64,000 nt of DNA from Fallopia convolvulus (Eukaryota; Streptophyta; Magnoliopsida; Caryophyllales; Polygonaceae). The DNA lies in assembly GCA_964016875.1 (NCBI GenBank), contig OZ024726.1, positions 50,704,825-50,768,824 on the forward strand, read 5' to 3'. Made by a program: the position numbers and the translations under genes. Below the pieces are notes generated by a model, which saw nothing but the letters and a program-made list of their open reading frames with translations, was not told the origin of the DNA and ran no database searches. This document shows, piece by piece, positions 12,686 to 23,609 of the stretch (the first letter of the stretch is position 1; each line of letters starts with the position of its first letter).

Positions 12686-14215
12686 TAGGATGATACGCTA
12701 GAATATTATCTGAAATTAGGTTATTAGATTATATTTAGGATAATTAGAATATTATCTTTCCAGATTTGATTTTATCTTTTTAGGAAGAGTATCTTTTTTA
12801 TTATATCAGCAATTAGGGTTTTTCGTATTATTTAGATATCAGGGTTGTTATAAATAGCCTTAAGTTGTTAGGCTGCAATCAATCAATCAATAAAGCCAGT
12901 TAATTAATTTCTTCCTTTGCTCTAAATTTATATTTCTTCAACCTGTGGCAACCAACCACGTTTATCCCGAGTCGAAATCCACACCGGATTAGGCTCAACC
13001 CCCTTGACCAACAAGGGTTTCCGATACGAATCCACACCGGGTCCGTATCAATTGGTGCTTTCATTGAGAGTTGAACTCAAGCTTAAGATAATCTCCAATC
13101 TTTTCGAAACTACGAGCCTAAAAGTTGGATCACAGAAAATGGTTGATATTCCAGTAGTTCCAATCCAAACGAAAATTGCATACAAGGTGTTTGACACAAT
13201 TTCAGAAAGGGCATCTGGATTGCCAAAGCCATGTATTGAGTTTAAGGAACTTGGTTTTCCAATTTTGCTTGAGTATAATCTCCTTGTTTCGATTTGGATT
13301 GATTGTGATGTTGATTCCAACCAAGCAATGGCAAGGAGAGCTTGTAGTCGTGCCTTTTGATAGGGGGAAATCAGACTTTGCGTTGGATAATGTTGCTACC
13401 GTTCTTGTGAACAAGAGCCTTGATGTCGGACTGAAAGAATTTTTGTTGCATGAATTTGATGTTTCTAAGAAGGATTATAGTGAATCAAGGCTCGTACGAT
13501 ATAGGACAAGGCACGCTTTTGAAAAATGGGTCAAAGAGTTCAAGTGGGAGTTGCACACTCATAAGAGATTAGATAGGAGAATCACATGGTTGCATCAATA
13601 TCTTCTATATTTCGCATTTTCATCATTGGAATTGTTGCTATTGTGGTTGTTAGTAGTTAATCCTTGGATGGTACAACACTGGTGTGCTTCAGAGGTGCTC
13701 TGTCCATTAGGTCCACAACACTTTGGGTTTAAGATGCGGAAAGCGTTGATACATGTGCCATGGGACCCTGGCGGATTTCCATGATTTGTTTCATGAGTCT
13801 CCTCCTAATTTCCGCCTCGAGGACGAGTCGATTCTCATCGGGGGAGTAATTGATACGCTAGAATATTATCCGAAATTAGGTTATTAGATTATATTTAGGA
13901 TAATTAGAATATTATCTTTCCAGATTTGATTTTATCTTTTTAGGAAGAGTATCTTTTTTATTATATCAGCAATTAGGGTTTTTCGTATTATTTAGATATC
14001 AGGGTTGCTATAAATACCCTTAAGTTGTTAGGCTGCAATCAATCAATCAATAAAGCCAGTTACTTAATTTCTTCATTTGCTCTAAATTTATATTTCTTCA
14101 ACACGTGGCAACCAACCACGTTTATCCCGAGTCGGAATCCACACTGGATTAGGCTCAACCCCCTTGACCAACACGGGTTTCCGATATGAATCCACACCGG
14201 GTCCGTATCATAGGA
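12686..14215 (+). mobile_element. Small non-autonomous LTR retrotransposon nested in the copia element
   Basis: Two 360-bp LTRs (12691-13050 and 13851-14210; TGATACGC...CCGTATCA) are nearly identical and flanked by the 5-bp duplication TAGGA (12686-12690, 14211-14215). A primer-binding-site-like sequence TTGGTGCTTTCATTGAGAG follows LTR1 and a polypurine tract CGGGGGAGTAAT precedes LTR2. The 800-bp interior has open frames (13004-13360 and 13176-13784) without recognisable gag, protease, RT or integrase. Only the last codons before LTR2 (FRLEDESILIGG) resemble the end of a pol protein. High LTR similarity suggests fairly recent insertion. Confidence 0.88.
13051..13850 (+). other. Interior of the nested LTR element, unknown coding origin
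   Basis: The two overlapping open frames contain no zinc knuckle, DTG/DSG protease, YxDD or DDE signature. Segments such as FEKWVKEFKWELHTHKR and ITWLHQYLLYFAF read like protein but cross frames. It may be a deletion derivative of a larger element, or captured host sequence. I cannot assign a function. Confidence 0.4.
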
Positions 14216-15983
14216 ACTTTTATTATATTTATCCACTTCTGGGGATTGATTCAATTGTTTCATCCGCTTCGCGGGATGTATATGCATCCACTTTAGGGGA
14301 TGACAAATTTTCTTTTAACTTAAAAAATAATAATAATAGTGTACATTAATAATTACAAAAATAATTAAATTGAGAGACATAATTTAATAAATTAAAGAAA
14401 CGAAACATTGTCAACTTCTGGTGACAAGAATTAATCAAAAAATCTCTCAAACCTTTCAGTCACATACTTTAGGATGTGATATATATAGGTTGTTTATTTT
14501 CTACTCCAAGAGATTATATTTTTCATATGAATAAACTTTATCATCTACTTCCGGAGATGAAAGTTTTCTTCTATTTCAGTTTTCGAATGAATTGTGTCAT
14601 CTTCTTCAGGAGATGACTTTAGTTTCAACACTCACTTCAAGGAGTAGAAACTTTTATTCTTTCATCACTTTATGGAACGAGAATTATCACTTTAGGGTTA
14701 AAAATAAAATTGTTTCATTCACTTCAGGGAATGAGAGAAATATCACACCAAGGATAAAATAAGTTGTTTCATTCACTTCGGAGAATGAAAATTATCACTC
14801 CAAGGATAATATAAGTTTTTTCATTCACTTCAGGAAATGAGAATTATCACACCAAGGATAAATAAGTTATTTCATTCACTTCAGGGAATGAGGATTATCA
14901 CTTCAAGGATAATCTTGTTTTGTACATTCAATCAACTCTTCAAGAGGAAGTAATATAACATAATTAAGTATATGAAACTAATAAATAAATAAACAATATA
15001 AGAATAATACAATAAAGAAAATAATTCATTTTCTTCAGGGAATGAAATTTATCACATTGGGATAATTTTATTTGTAAATTCAACTCTTCAGGAGGAAATA
15101 ATTATCGCTTCATGAATAATTTTACTTGTAAATTCAACTTTTCAAGAGGAAATAATTAATCACTTCAGGGATAATATTATTTGTAAAAATTCAACTCTTC
15201 AGGAAGAAATAATTATCACATCAGGGATAATACAATAATGTTTTCATCTCTTCAGGAAATGACAATAATCACTTCAGGGATTATATATTGATGTTTCATT
15301 CGCTTCAGGGAATGAAAATGAACAAAAAAGTTACCACTTCGGGGATAATATTGTCTTCATATATTCATATTATTTGTCTCACCAAGGACAAATTTGTTTA
15401 TGAATACATCCTCTTCGGGGGGATGTACCATATTAAATCAATGTAAATAAAAACAACGAACATTAATTATAATGTGGCATATAGTTTATGCAAAGTCATG
15501 TGTTCTAAACATTAATTAAGCATGTATGTATGAACATATTAACGGAATGAATTATTACACATATTTATGGTATCAAATTAATTAAGAATGTGAATCATCA
15601 TGTATATATGAACATATCATACATATTTATGGTATCAAATTAATTAAGAAGAGATACATGGATACGATCAGATTAATTATTAAATTAAAAAAGATATACG
15701 TGAATCATCATGAATGATCAAAATAATAACGCATCTTCCAGAGGAGGGGAAAATAAGAACGCAATTCATATGAACATGCAATTCATTAGTTCGAGCATAT
15801 AATTCACATGATGATTAGTTCGAGCATATAATTCAATGGCAGAGGCATATAATTCACACATCCAGTAATATATTAAAGAAGCATGTGATCGAAAACAAAG
15901 CAAAAGTTGAAACGAAGTGTACAGAGGATTAATTTTAGTGCTAGAATAATACCTCGAGCCTTGAGTGATTCGTGCTGATAATG

Positions 15984-16137
15984 TGTTATAAATTATAGAG
16001 AATAGAGAGAAATATGGAGAGAGGAGAGAGATCAGATCCATCTTATTAGGTCACCCATAAGAGCCTTTATATAGAGAATACAAACTAGGGTTTCCAATTG
16101 TACATCTAAATATAATAATATAATAAATATTATAACA
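15984..16137 (-). repeat. Copia 5' LTR
   Basis: Partner of the 8269-8422 LTR with the same length and TG...CA ends. The MULE-like element begins four bases beyond its end, and its 9-bp target duplication overlaps the last six bases of this LTR. Confidence 0.85.
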
Positions 16138-17693
16138 GAAGAAAAAGAGTCTCGTGCGAATGGGCGCCTGTGTGAGAAATAAGAATAAATCTCGCTCGTT
16201 CATTCCAAAAAATCAACATCCCTGATTAAACATTCATTAAAAAAAATAAAATACGGCACGGGCGAATTTTTTCCGTATTATTCGCGTATTTTTCAATAAA
16301 ATACGACACGGACGAATTTTTCCCATATTATTCACGAATTTTTCGAAAAATACGTTTTTATGAGACGTGTCCAGTTTGTTCATCAGAAATAGCGATTTGT
16401 TCATCAATATTCACCAATTGTTCATCAATACTAACTAATTGTGCATTGAGTTTTTGATAACATTGTTCATCGATTTCAAACTTTTTTAATTTTTAATTTT
16501 ATTTTTTAACCTTATTTATGTGTAGGAATACAATATTAAGTAGTTTTTTATGCACATATAATTAGTTTTGATATACCCATATTTGTTCATTGATATACCC
16601 ATGGTATACTATTATTTGTTCATTCGTATACTTCTTTTTTGTTCATTGCTATACCATTATTTGTTTATTGATATACCCTATTTGTTCATGGATATACCCT
16701 TATTTGTTCATTGATATAACCTTATTTGTTCATTCTTATACCCTTATTTGTGAATTGAAATAAACTTATGTTTTATGTGTCAATGCTATCAACTTGTACA
16801 TTTAGGACTATTAATACCATCAACTTGTACATTTAGGACTATCTATTTGTGCATTTTATGCATTTATTTTGTGCTTTAAGGCTATCTTGAATCCAAAGTA
16901 TAATACGAATGAAGTGTTTTAAGGCTAACTTGTCAATACGAATGAAGTGCTCAATATAGTACCAAAATAAGATAAGTTTGATGTAGAAACTTGAATGCAA
17001 AAGATAATAGATAAAGAATTTGACTTTGCAATAATATGGTGTATGCTAAGAGAACGAGATAGCAACAAATCGAAGAGGTGTGCTTGTGCCTTATTTAGGT
17101 ATGAACAAATTGATGTTATTAATGAACAAATATGCATATAGTAATGAACAAATTGAGATTACTAGTGAACAAATATGCATCTAGTAATGAACAATTATAT
17201 GAAAAAGGCAATGAACAAATATGCATAAACCAGTGAACAAATTGATATTACTAATGAACAAATATGCACAAATTGATGAACAAATATTTTCGTTTTTTTA
17301 TGAACAAAATCACAATATTGATGAACATATTGCATGTAATTTTGATACACATGTGTTCATTTTTTATGTACAAACAATAGATTTTTGATGCACAAGCAAT
17401 AGTTTATTTATGCACAAAATCACTGTTTTGATGAACAAAATCACAGTTTTGATGAACAAAGCCACATTATTGATGAACAAATCCACAATACTGATGAACA
17501 ATCTGGGCGCGTGTCCTATTTCCGTTTTTTTCAAAAATACGCTAATAATTCGCCAATAATTCGCCCGTGCCGTTTTTTCCCCTTTTTAAGTGAAATGATC
17601 AGCGCCTTTGATTTTTCTTGATCCAACGGCTCTTGTTCTTTCTTATTTCGCACCTGGGCGCCCATTCGCACCTGAACCGGACTCATAACAGAA
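16132..17693. mobile_element. Foldback MULE-like element inserted at the copia LTR junction
   Basis: The 9-bp duplication ATAACAGAA (16132-16140 and 17685-17693) flanks an element at 16141-17684. Its ends share GTGCGAATGGGCGCC in inverted orientation within 28-bp termini. Inverted similarity continues far inward (GGCACGGGCGAATT, AAATAAGAA and the GTTCATC/GATGAAC arrays), so both halves fold on each other. A 9-bp duplication and long inverted ends are features of Mutator-like elements. The left half carries many TTTGTTCATTGATATACC-like units (16585-16745). The right half carries AATGAACAAAT units (17120-17490). No transposase is encoded. Confidence 0.8.
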
Positions 17694-18145
17694 ATTGTTT
17701 AAATCCCCTTTTCAATTGTAATGATTTTAAGTATCTCCTATAAAAGAAAATAAAAAATCACTTTACAGTGCTTAATAGCAATTTTTTTTTTTTTTTGTTC
17801 CGGTAAGATTTAGGATAGCCCAAGTACCACTTGAACTAGCCTAGAGCACCCTTGAACGGGTGAGAACTGATACAGTTCTAGAGAAATTAAAGTTTTTTGG
17901 TTTCGTCACCGGTGGGTGTCGAACCTGTGACCTCGGGGTTCTTTCCCCAAGGCCTAACCGACCCGACTGGGCTCCTCACCCAGTGCTTAATAGCAATTCA
18001 CTTCATTGAGTAATGACTAATGAAATTGTTTAAATCCCCTTTTCAATTATAATGTTTAAGTATCTCCTATAAAATAAAATAAAAATGCAAAATCACTTTA
18101 CATTGCTTAATAGCGACTCGCTTCATTGAGTACACCAGGTTCATA
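17691..18145. repeat. Tandem duplication of a ~120-bp sequence
   Basis: The stretch GAAATTGTTTAAATCCCC... with AAGTATCTCCTATAAAA and GCTTAATAGC is present twice: 17691-17783 continuing at 17991-18022 (split by the SINE), and again at about 18023-18145. The same start is the target site of the copia element. Confidence 0.65.
17766..17998 (-). mobile_element. tRNA-related SINE with 18-bp target duplication
   Basis: An 18-bp direct repeat CAGTGCTTAATAGCAATT (17766-17783 and 17981-17998) flanks a ~197-bp minus-strand insert. In element sense it starts GGTGAGGAGCCCAGTCGG. It contains an internal box-B-like AGGTTCGACACC at about 17906-17917 and ends in an A-run (T-run at 17784-17797). These are the structural marks of a tRNA-derived SINE. 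The target is the first copy of a ~120-bp sequence repeated in tandem at about 18023-18145. Confidence 0.85.
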
Positions 18146-18156
18146 TTTGATATTGT

Positions 18157-18975
18157 GAAAGTGTACCCCGCAGCATTCATAATTCTAAGAATAATTATCT
18201 AGTGTATAAATTTTTGGTTACTTTTTTAATTGTCAATTGATTTAGGATAAAACCTCGTTGGACATGGACTATATGCGCATGTGCACTTGGACAATCCCCC
18301 TTCTTCAGTATTGGTCTATTGGACTTTATCATAGTACTGTATTAGAGTCAATTTCGGTTCGGGTCTTGGTCTATTAATGGGCTAACCAGCCTGAAGGCAT
18401 GACTTTAAGTGCAACTGGCATAATGTGGAGCCAAATAGTTTCACTTGAGGGGCGTGTGGAGATAAAATATTTCTTATATCTTCAATTTATTTGCCATTTT
18501 GTTTTGGGGTGGAATCCCACTAAACTTATGTGTTGGATCTAATGCGCATATGCACAAGGATGGACATGTGAACCTCATGTTATATTAGCTCACTGTGTTA
18601 AGTCTTGGATCCATGGTTGTTTGGGTCGAGCCGGGCAAAATGTTCCCCGCCCGTTATATGGGGCTAGTCCTACATGATGGTGCAATTTGGACAACTTCTT
18701 GGGCATATCAACAGCTCTAAGGCCTTATAATAGTCTTATAATTGTTAAGTGTCAATTGGGTCAGTCCAGCTACCACTTGAATGGGTGTGTGAAAGTGTAT
18801 CCCACATCAAAAATTCTAAAAATAATTGTCTAGTATACAAGTCTTTGAGTTACCTTTTTTATTATCAATTTATTTTAGAATGAAATTCCACCAGACTTGT
18901 GTGTTAAGCATATATATGTACATATATACTTGGACAGTCCCCTCCGTTAATATTAATCCATCAAGCTGACTTTAT
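18157..18975. repeat. Three diverged copies of a ~150-bp repeat
   Basis: A sequence beginning GTGAAAGTGTACCCC, with AATTATCTAGTGTATAA and later CTTGGACAATCCCC, lies at about 18157-18310. It recurs at about 18790-18975, and part of it near 18440-18560. The spacing and repeated flanks resemble a small degraded LTR-type element, but I cannot define TG...CA ends. No gene is seen in 18000-19300. Confidence 0.5.
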
Positions 18976-19099
18976 CAAATATACTAATAAGAATGTGTGA
19001 ATATTATAAACATGGTACAATGTGATATTTATTTTTGCATAATGTAAATTTTGTTTCAATTGTGGATTCTTTCCCCGAAAAATCTTTTGCCGCGGTAAC

Positions 19100-19160
19100 A
19101 AAAGACCGTTTACTTTTTTTTCTTTTTTTTTTTTTTTTGAGAAGAAAAGACCGTTTACTT
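19100..19160 (-). mobile_element. Minimal retrotransposon tail in the MPK4 upstream region
   Basis: The 16-bp sequence AAAAGACCGTTTACTT occurs at 19100-19115 and 19145-19160. Between the copies lie only 29 bases: a T-run ending TTTGAGAAG. That end resembles the LINE 3' ends of this window (T-run followed by GATAAGG at 57181 and 61549). It is best read as a target duplication around an extremely 5'-truncated minus-strand LINE or SINE copy, about 155 bases before the MAP kinase start. Confidence 0.6.
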
Positions 19161-19314
19161 CATTTCTTCACAAACAGAATTTTCTTCTTTATTTCTTTTG
19201 ACATTTCATACTTGACCCCTTTTCGCTCTCTCTAAAGTCGTTGACTAGTCTTCCCTCAAATTCCGCTCCGATCACTCCGTCTCTTCTTCTTCTCGTCGCC
19301 GGAAAAGGACAGCG

Positions 19315-22300
19315 ATGATCCCGGAGTCGAGCTCTGGACACGGAGGCGGCGAACAAGGAGGAAACAGCAGCAACATCAAAGGAGTGCTCACTCATGGCGG
19401 ACGATATCTTCAGTACAACATCTATGGCAATCTGTTCGAAGTTTCCAGAAAATACGTTCCTCCAATTCGTCCAGTTGGCCGAGGCGCTTACGGCATCGTC
19501 TGGTCTGTACTCTCCGCTTCTTCTTCTTCTTCTTCTTCTTCTTCTTCTTCGCCAATTAGGTCACTCGATTCAGCTTCTTATCAGTATCCGTCAATGTGCC
19601 TGATTTGAGTGTTTGATGGATTTGATTATCTGACTTGCAATTGTTCTCTTTATCGGTGATTTTAATTTGTTGGATCATTGGGATCTCCTTGTTCTCATTT
19701 TTCCTCCTCCTTCCTCTGATTTCAGCCTAGTGTTTTTCTATCTTGATAGTGTTCGTACGAGTTTTTGCTGGATGAAGTTTTGCAGGTCCTTCTTTGATCT
19801 GAAAATTGCATCCCCGAATATTTTACCTGAATGCTTGAAACAATGAACATTGCGTCATTGCACGAAAAGAAGTAATAATTGATCTGGTTTGACTAGCTCT
19901 TCTGGTTGCAATAGTCAAGTCATTCATTTTATTTTAATAAAATATATTTGCAAGCACCACCTTCTAATTGTTGCATAATTACACAAAAAAAAAGGGCATT
20001 CATTCTCTTGATTGTGAAGTTTTTTGTCTATTTCTACATGCTATTATAGAATTCTCTTTGAATTTTGCTATTATGCTGTCATCTTGGTTGGACATTGTGA
20101 AATACTATGTTATTCTTGTTAAAAGCTAGATTTCAAGAGTACTTATATATCTACTTTGATCCATTGTTTGTGATAAATTATCAAGCATGTTAACCTTTTT
20201 GGTTTTTCAGTGCCGCTGTGAATGCAGAGACGAGAGAAGAAGTTGCCATCAAGAAGATTGGTACTGCATTTGACAATCGGATAGATGCCAAGAGGACGTT
20301 GCGTGAAATTAAGCTTTTGTGCCACATGAATCATGAAAATGTAAGTTCAAACTACACTTCAATGTGTTGGTTTGAGATTTCTTTGAGGCATTATCTGCCT
20401 TCTCTCGCTGCTTGCGCTGAAATAGCTATAATTTGTTTAAAAATATTTACTTTCTGCTTAATACCTGTATTTGACAATGTGTCTGGTTCAGAGTTTAATT
20501 TTATCACCCAATCCTTTTCTATCTGGCTCACAATCCGTGGTTGGGTTGGGCTGTATGATCTCAACCGTATTTACATAACAATTGCTTATGCTCGCATGAA
20601 GTACTATAGTGAATTTATCTACATAGCATAAAGAGGAAAAGAATACTGTACTTGTTATATAGCGTCCATGCATGTATATTAGATATTTCTTTATTTGTAG
20701 TATATCTTGTGTATGAAAAAGGATATTTTATACCAGGTAACCAGTATACCACTTAGGTTGCTAATAACCATACGTTGGCTCGAATTAGTTTACACTAAGC
20801 ATGGAGCTAATCCAGCAGAAATGCACCTACTACAGAAGCAAATCATTTAAGTCCTTGAGATACTCAAACTAGCAAGACTGTTAGATTTCAGCTAGACTGT
20901 TAGGTGTGTGCCTTCTGTTCTATCATATATGGCTCAAATCATTTGCAAAAAGTTGGTGAAACTAATAATTCTTCTTTTCCATGTACGTTTTTCCTAGTTG
21001 GCGTATCTTCTGTTGGTTGTTTTAGAACCCATGTGAAGAATTGAGAAATGGGAAAAATAATGTTCATCCCTTAATTTATGTGGAGAAATTATGCCTCACT
21101 ACTTCCTAATTGAGAGGGAAAAAGTTCATTTGGTTCTTTCTTGTGGAATTGTGATCTTTTAATTGTATCATTAAAAAGAATTTTATTCTGTATGATAGAC
21201 GTAGATCACGGATCTTCCTTGTTGATTCCACATCACATGTTACATGACTGCAAAAAATACTCTTTAAGGCGGGACAGACATGTTTTTGAATTACCAATTA
21301 TGCAAAGCTTTTGGCTGGTAGATTTGTTGCTGGCAATCCCTCACTTCTTCCTTTGGAAGGATGGTTTACTTGATAATTTAAAATATTAATTGTAAATCTT
21401 GTCATAAATATTGAAGATGCATAAAACTTGAGCATTAGCCTTTCATAGCAGAGCCTAATTAACAGTTCTTTGGAGAAGGTATAAATGGCTGTAATTTGAG
21501 TTTCTTTATGGGTGGTGTAATCTATGCTGCTGTTATCACTAGCTCCTTGCTCACTTCTTATCAATGCAGGTGATCGCCATCAAAGATATTATACGTCCTC
21601 CAATAAAGGAGAACTTCAATGATGTTTACATAGTTTATGAGTTGATGGATACCGATCTTCATCAGATAATCCGATCCAATCAGCCACTCACTGATGATCA
21701 TACACGGGTACGGATGCTTAGACTTTCATGGAGAATATATGTATGCAGTTTTATTCTGAAAATTATCATTACAAAAGCTAAATAGGACTTGTGATAGCAT
21801 TTCCTCCTCTAGTGACTGCATTTTTACTAAGAGCCTGAATAATATAGTTTTTTGTCTAGGAATTGTGAGCTTAAGCTGATGCTTAAAAGTTGAATATATG
21901 ACAGGAAAGATGAGGGTGGAAATTAGATTCCCCTTTAAATCTCCATTAGTGATTAATCTCAATGATGCTATTGCAGTATTTCCTTTATCAATTGCTTCGA
22001 GGTCTGAAGTATGTCCACTCGGCAAATGTACTGCATCGTGATTTGAAACCAAGCAATTTACTGCTGAATGCTAATTGTGACCTTAAGATTGGAGATTTCG
22101 GTCTAGCAAGAACTACATCTGAAACAGATTTCATGACTGAGTATGTTGTCACTCGCTGGTATCGAGCTCCGGAACTACTCCTAAATTGTTCAGAATACAC
22201 GGCTGCCATTGATATCTGGTCGGTGGGCTGCATACTCGGGGAAACAATGACCAGAGAGCCCCTTTTCCCTGGCAAAGATTATGTTCACCAGCTGAGACTT

Positions 22301-23609
22301 ATTACTGAGGTAAGCTTTGTTCTAAAGATACTTCCTGGTCATAAGAATCTTATCTGTTGGTATGGGATTTCAGATTTGGCTTTAATTTTGTACTTTTCCC
22401 AAGTCTCTTCAACCTCACTGCTTGTCATTAATTTGAGGCAGTTCTTGAATATTTACATTTGTCATTCATTAGATGTTACCCTTAAGCAGAACCATATTTC
22501 TGAAATTTGAGGCAGTTCTTTGCATTTTTATGTGGCATATCCTGTATTCATCATTAGAATGAGCTAATGTGTTGTTTCCTCTTGTTAGTCTGTCATATAT
22601 GATCAGCTCTGAAGAAGTTATAAGAACTAGTAGTCATTCCAGTGACAAAGTATGGACAAATGAATATGGATGCATTACACCTTACAACAATTGATATAGG
22701 GAATCGTGACTCATGAGCATTTGTACACTAATAAGATGTAATACAATATTGATGTCAGTCTTATCTTGATCTTAGTGTGGAAGCAAAATAGTTGGTGAAA
22801 TAGTCATTCTTGAGGAGTCATATTGTCTTGGCCATTAAACCTGATTGATAATTTGATATAGGCTTCAATGTGACATTCGCTTTTATTTGGCATCTGCTTA
22901 AACAGCTCATAGGTTCACCTGATGACTCTAGTCTCAGCTTCCTGCGGAGTGACAATGCACGTAGATACGTGAAGCAGCTACCCCAGTACCCAAAGCAACA
23001 TTTTCCGTTCAGATTTCCTAAAGCTTCTCCCTTGGCCGTGGATTTGCTGGAGAGAATGCTCGTCTTTGACCCAAACAGGAGGATAACAGGTAAAACATAC
23101 ATGGAACTTTTTTTGTTTATGCAACTGTATTAGACTATTCTATCATCTAGCATATCTTATAGTTTGTTTAGATGTCATGCATTATAAAAAAAAAATCAGG
23201 AACCAATGCATCATAAATCATTATATTTAGGACTTAACAAACCACTATTAAATTTTTTTACTGTATAATGCATCAAGTATCGGGCGTACCCCCTTTCCCT
23301 TGGGCAGGGGTACCCCCATCTTGACCCCCCAGATTCCGCTATAGCGGAGCCTCACTGGGTCAATGATGATGTATAATGCATCTAGTATTATGCATCCAGA
23401 CAAGCACTTCATTACTTATATGATGGATGTTTCTTTGTGCAGTTGAAGAGGCATTGTGCCATCCATACTTGGCCCCATTGCACGACTTGAATGATGAACC
23501 GGTTTGCTCTCATCCCTTCAGTTTCGAATTTGAGCACCCATCCTTCACAGAAGACAACATCAAGGAGCTCATCTGGAGGGAGTCTGTCAGGTACAATCCG
23601 GATATTTAA
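19315..23609 (+). CDS. MPK4: Mitogen-activated protein kinase, group B (MPK4 type)
   Basis: Six exons join in frame to 379 residues: 19315-19502, 20211-20340, 21570-21707, 21977-22309, 22906-23089, 23443-23609. All introns are GT-AG, and Arabidopsis MPK4 has a similar length (376). The glycine loop GRGAYG is at 55-60, the lysine at 77, HRD at 172-174, DFG at 192-194 and the dual-phosphorylation motif TEY at 206-208. The C-terminal docking site LHDLNDEPVC is in exon 6. MAP kinases of this group are phosphorylated by MAPK kinases and act in immunity, stress and cytokinesis. The closest type among MPK4/5/11/12 cannot be settled by eye. A (TTC)n run sits just after the exon 1 donor, and intron 5 carries a short insertion. 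The gene converges with the SYP71-type gene. Confidence 0.92.
19516..19550 (+). repeat. (TTC)n microsatellite beside the exon 1 splice donor
   Basis: About 11 TTC units begin 13 bases after the exon 1 donor of the MAP kinase (GT at 19503). Read without splicing it would add a serine run, so an unspliced reading of this exon is not the protein. Confidence 0.85.
23262..23388. mobile_element. Short SINE-like insertion in MPK4 intron 5
   Basis: A 19-bp direct repeat TGTATAATGCATC(A/T)AGTAT (23262-23280 and 23370-23388, one difference) flanks an 89-bp GC-rich insert in otherwise AT-rich intron. The insert contains palindromic TCCGCTATAGCGGA and GGGGTACCCCC-like parts. The minus-strand GAGGCTCCGCTATAGCGG resembles a segment seen in plant SINEs, so a truncated SINE is likely. 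Confidence 0.5.

Larger units (their letters stand above)
10157..15440. repeat. Long series of short inverted repeats with a common ACTTCAGG-type loop
   Basis: Through most of the copia interior, short perfect inverted repeats of 4-8 bp each enclose a loop close to ACTTCAGG on the plus strand (CCTGAAGT in element sense). Clear examples: 10292-10308, 11717-11734, 12167-12190 (8-bp stem), 12508-12527, 14596-14617 (7-bp stem), 14715-14734. The stems differ from unit to unit but the loop core C-TTCN-G is kept. The series is interrupted by the LTR element at 12691-14215. I count dozens of units. No protein family is readable in the same DNA. Confidence 0.75.
8264..17695 (-). mobile_element. Decayed Ty1-copia retrotransposon with nested insertions
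   Basis: Two 154-bp LTRs with TG...CA ends (8269-8422 and 15984-16137) bracket a minus-strand element. The 5-bp target duplication GAAAT is at 8264-8268 on the left. On the right it is at 17691-17695, pushed away because a MULE-like element landed across the LTR/duplication junction. A polypurine tract (AAGGGGGAG on the minus strand) abuts the left (3') LTR. A tRNA-iMet-like primer site is only weakly recognisable next to the right LTR (TATCAG core). The interior holds a reverse-transcriptase remnant, a non-autonomous LTR element and a long hairpin series. Pol is broken and gag-protease-integrase cannot be recognised. Confidence 0.85.

Noticed and set aside
13176..13784. Host gene encoding a 202-residue protein
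   Set aside because: The frame lies between two LTRs with target duplications and shows no known domain.
10157..15440. CRISPR-like or ordinary tandem array
   Set aside because: Arms differ between units and spacing is irregular; only the loop is constant, so it is neither a direct-repeat array nor a simple satellite.
19394..19603. Alternative ORF with a leucine run near MPK4 exon 1
   Set aside because: It is an out-of-frame reading of exon 1 plus the (TTC)n intron repeat.
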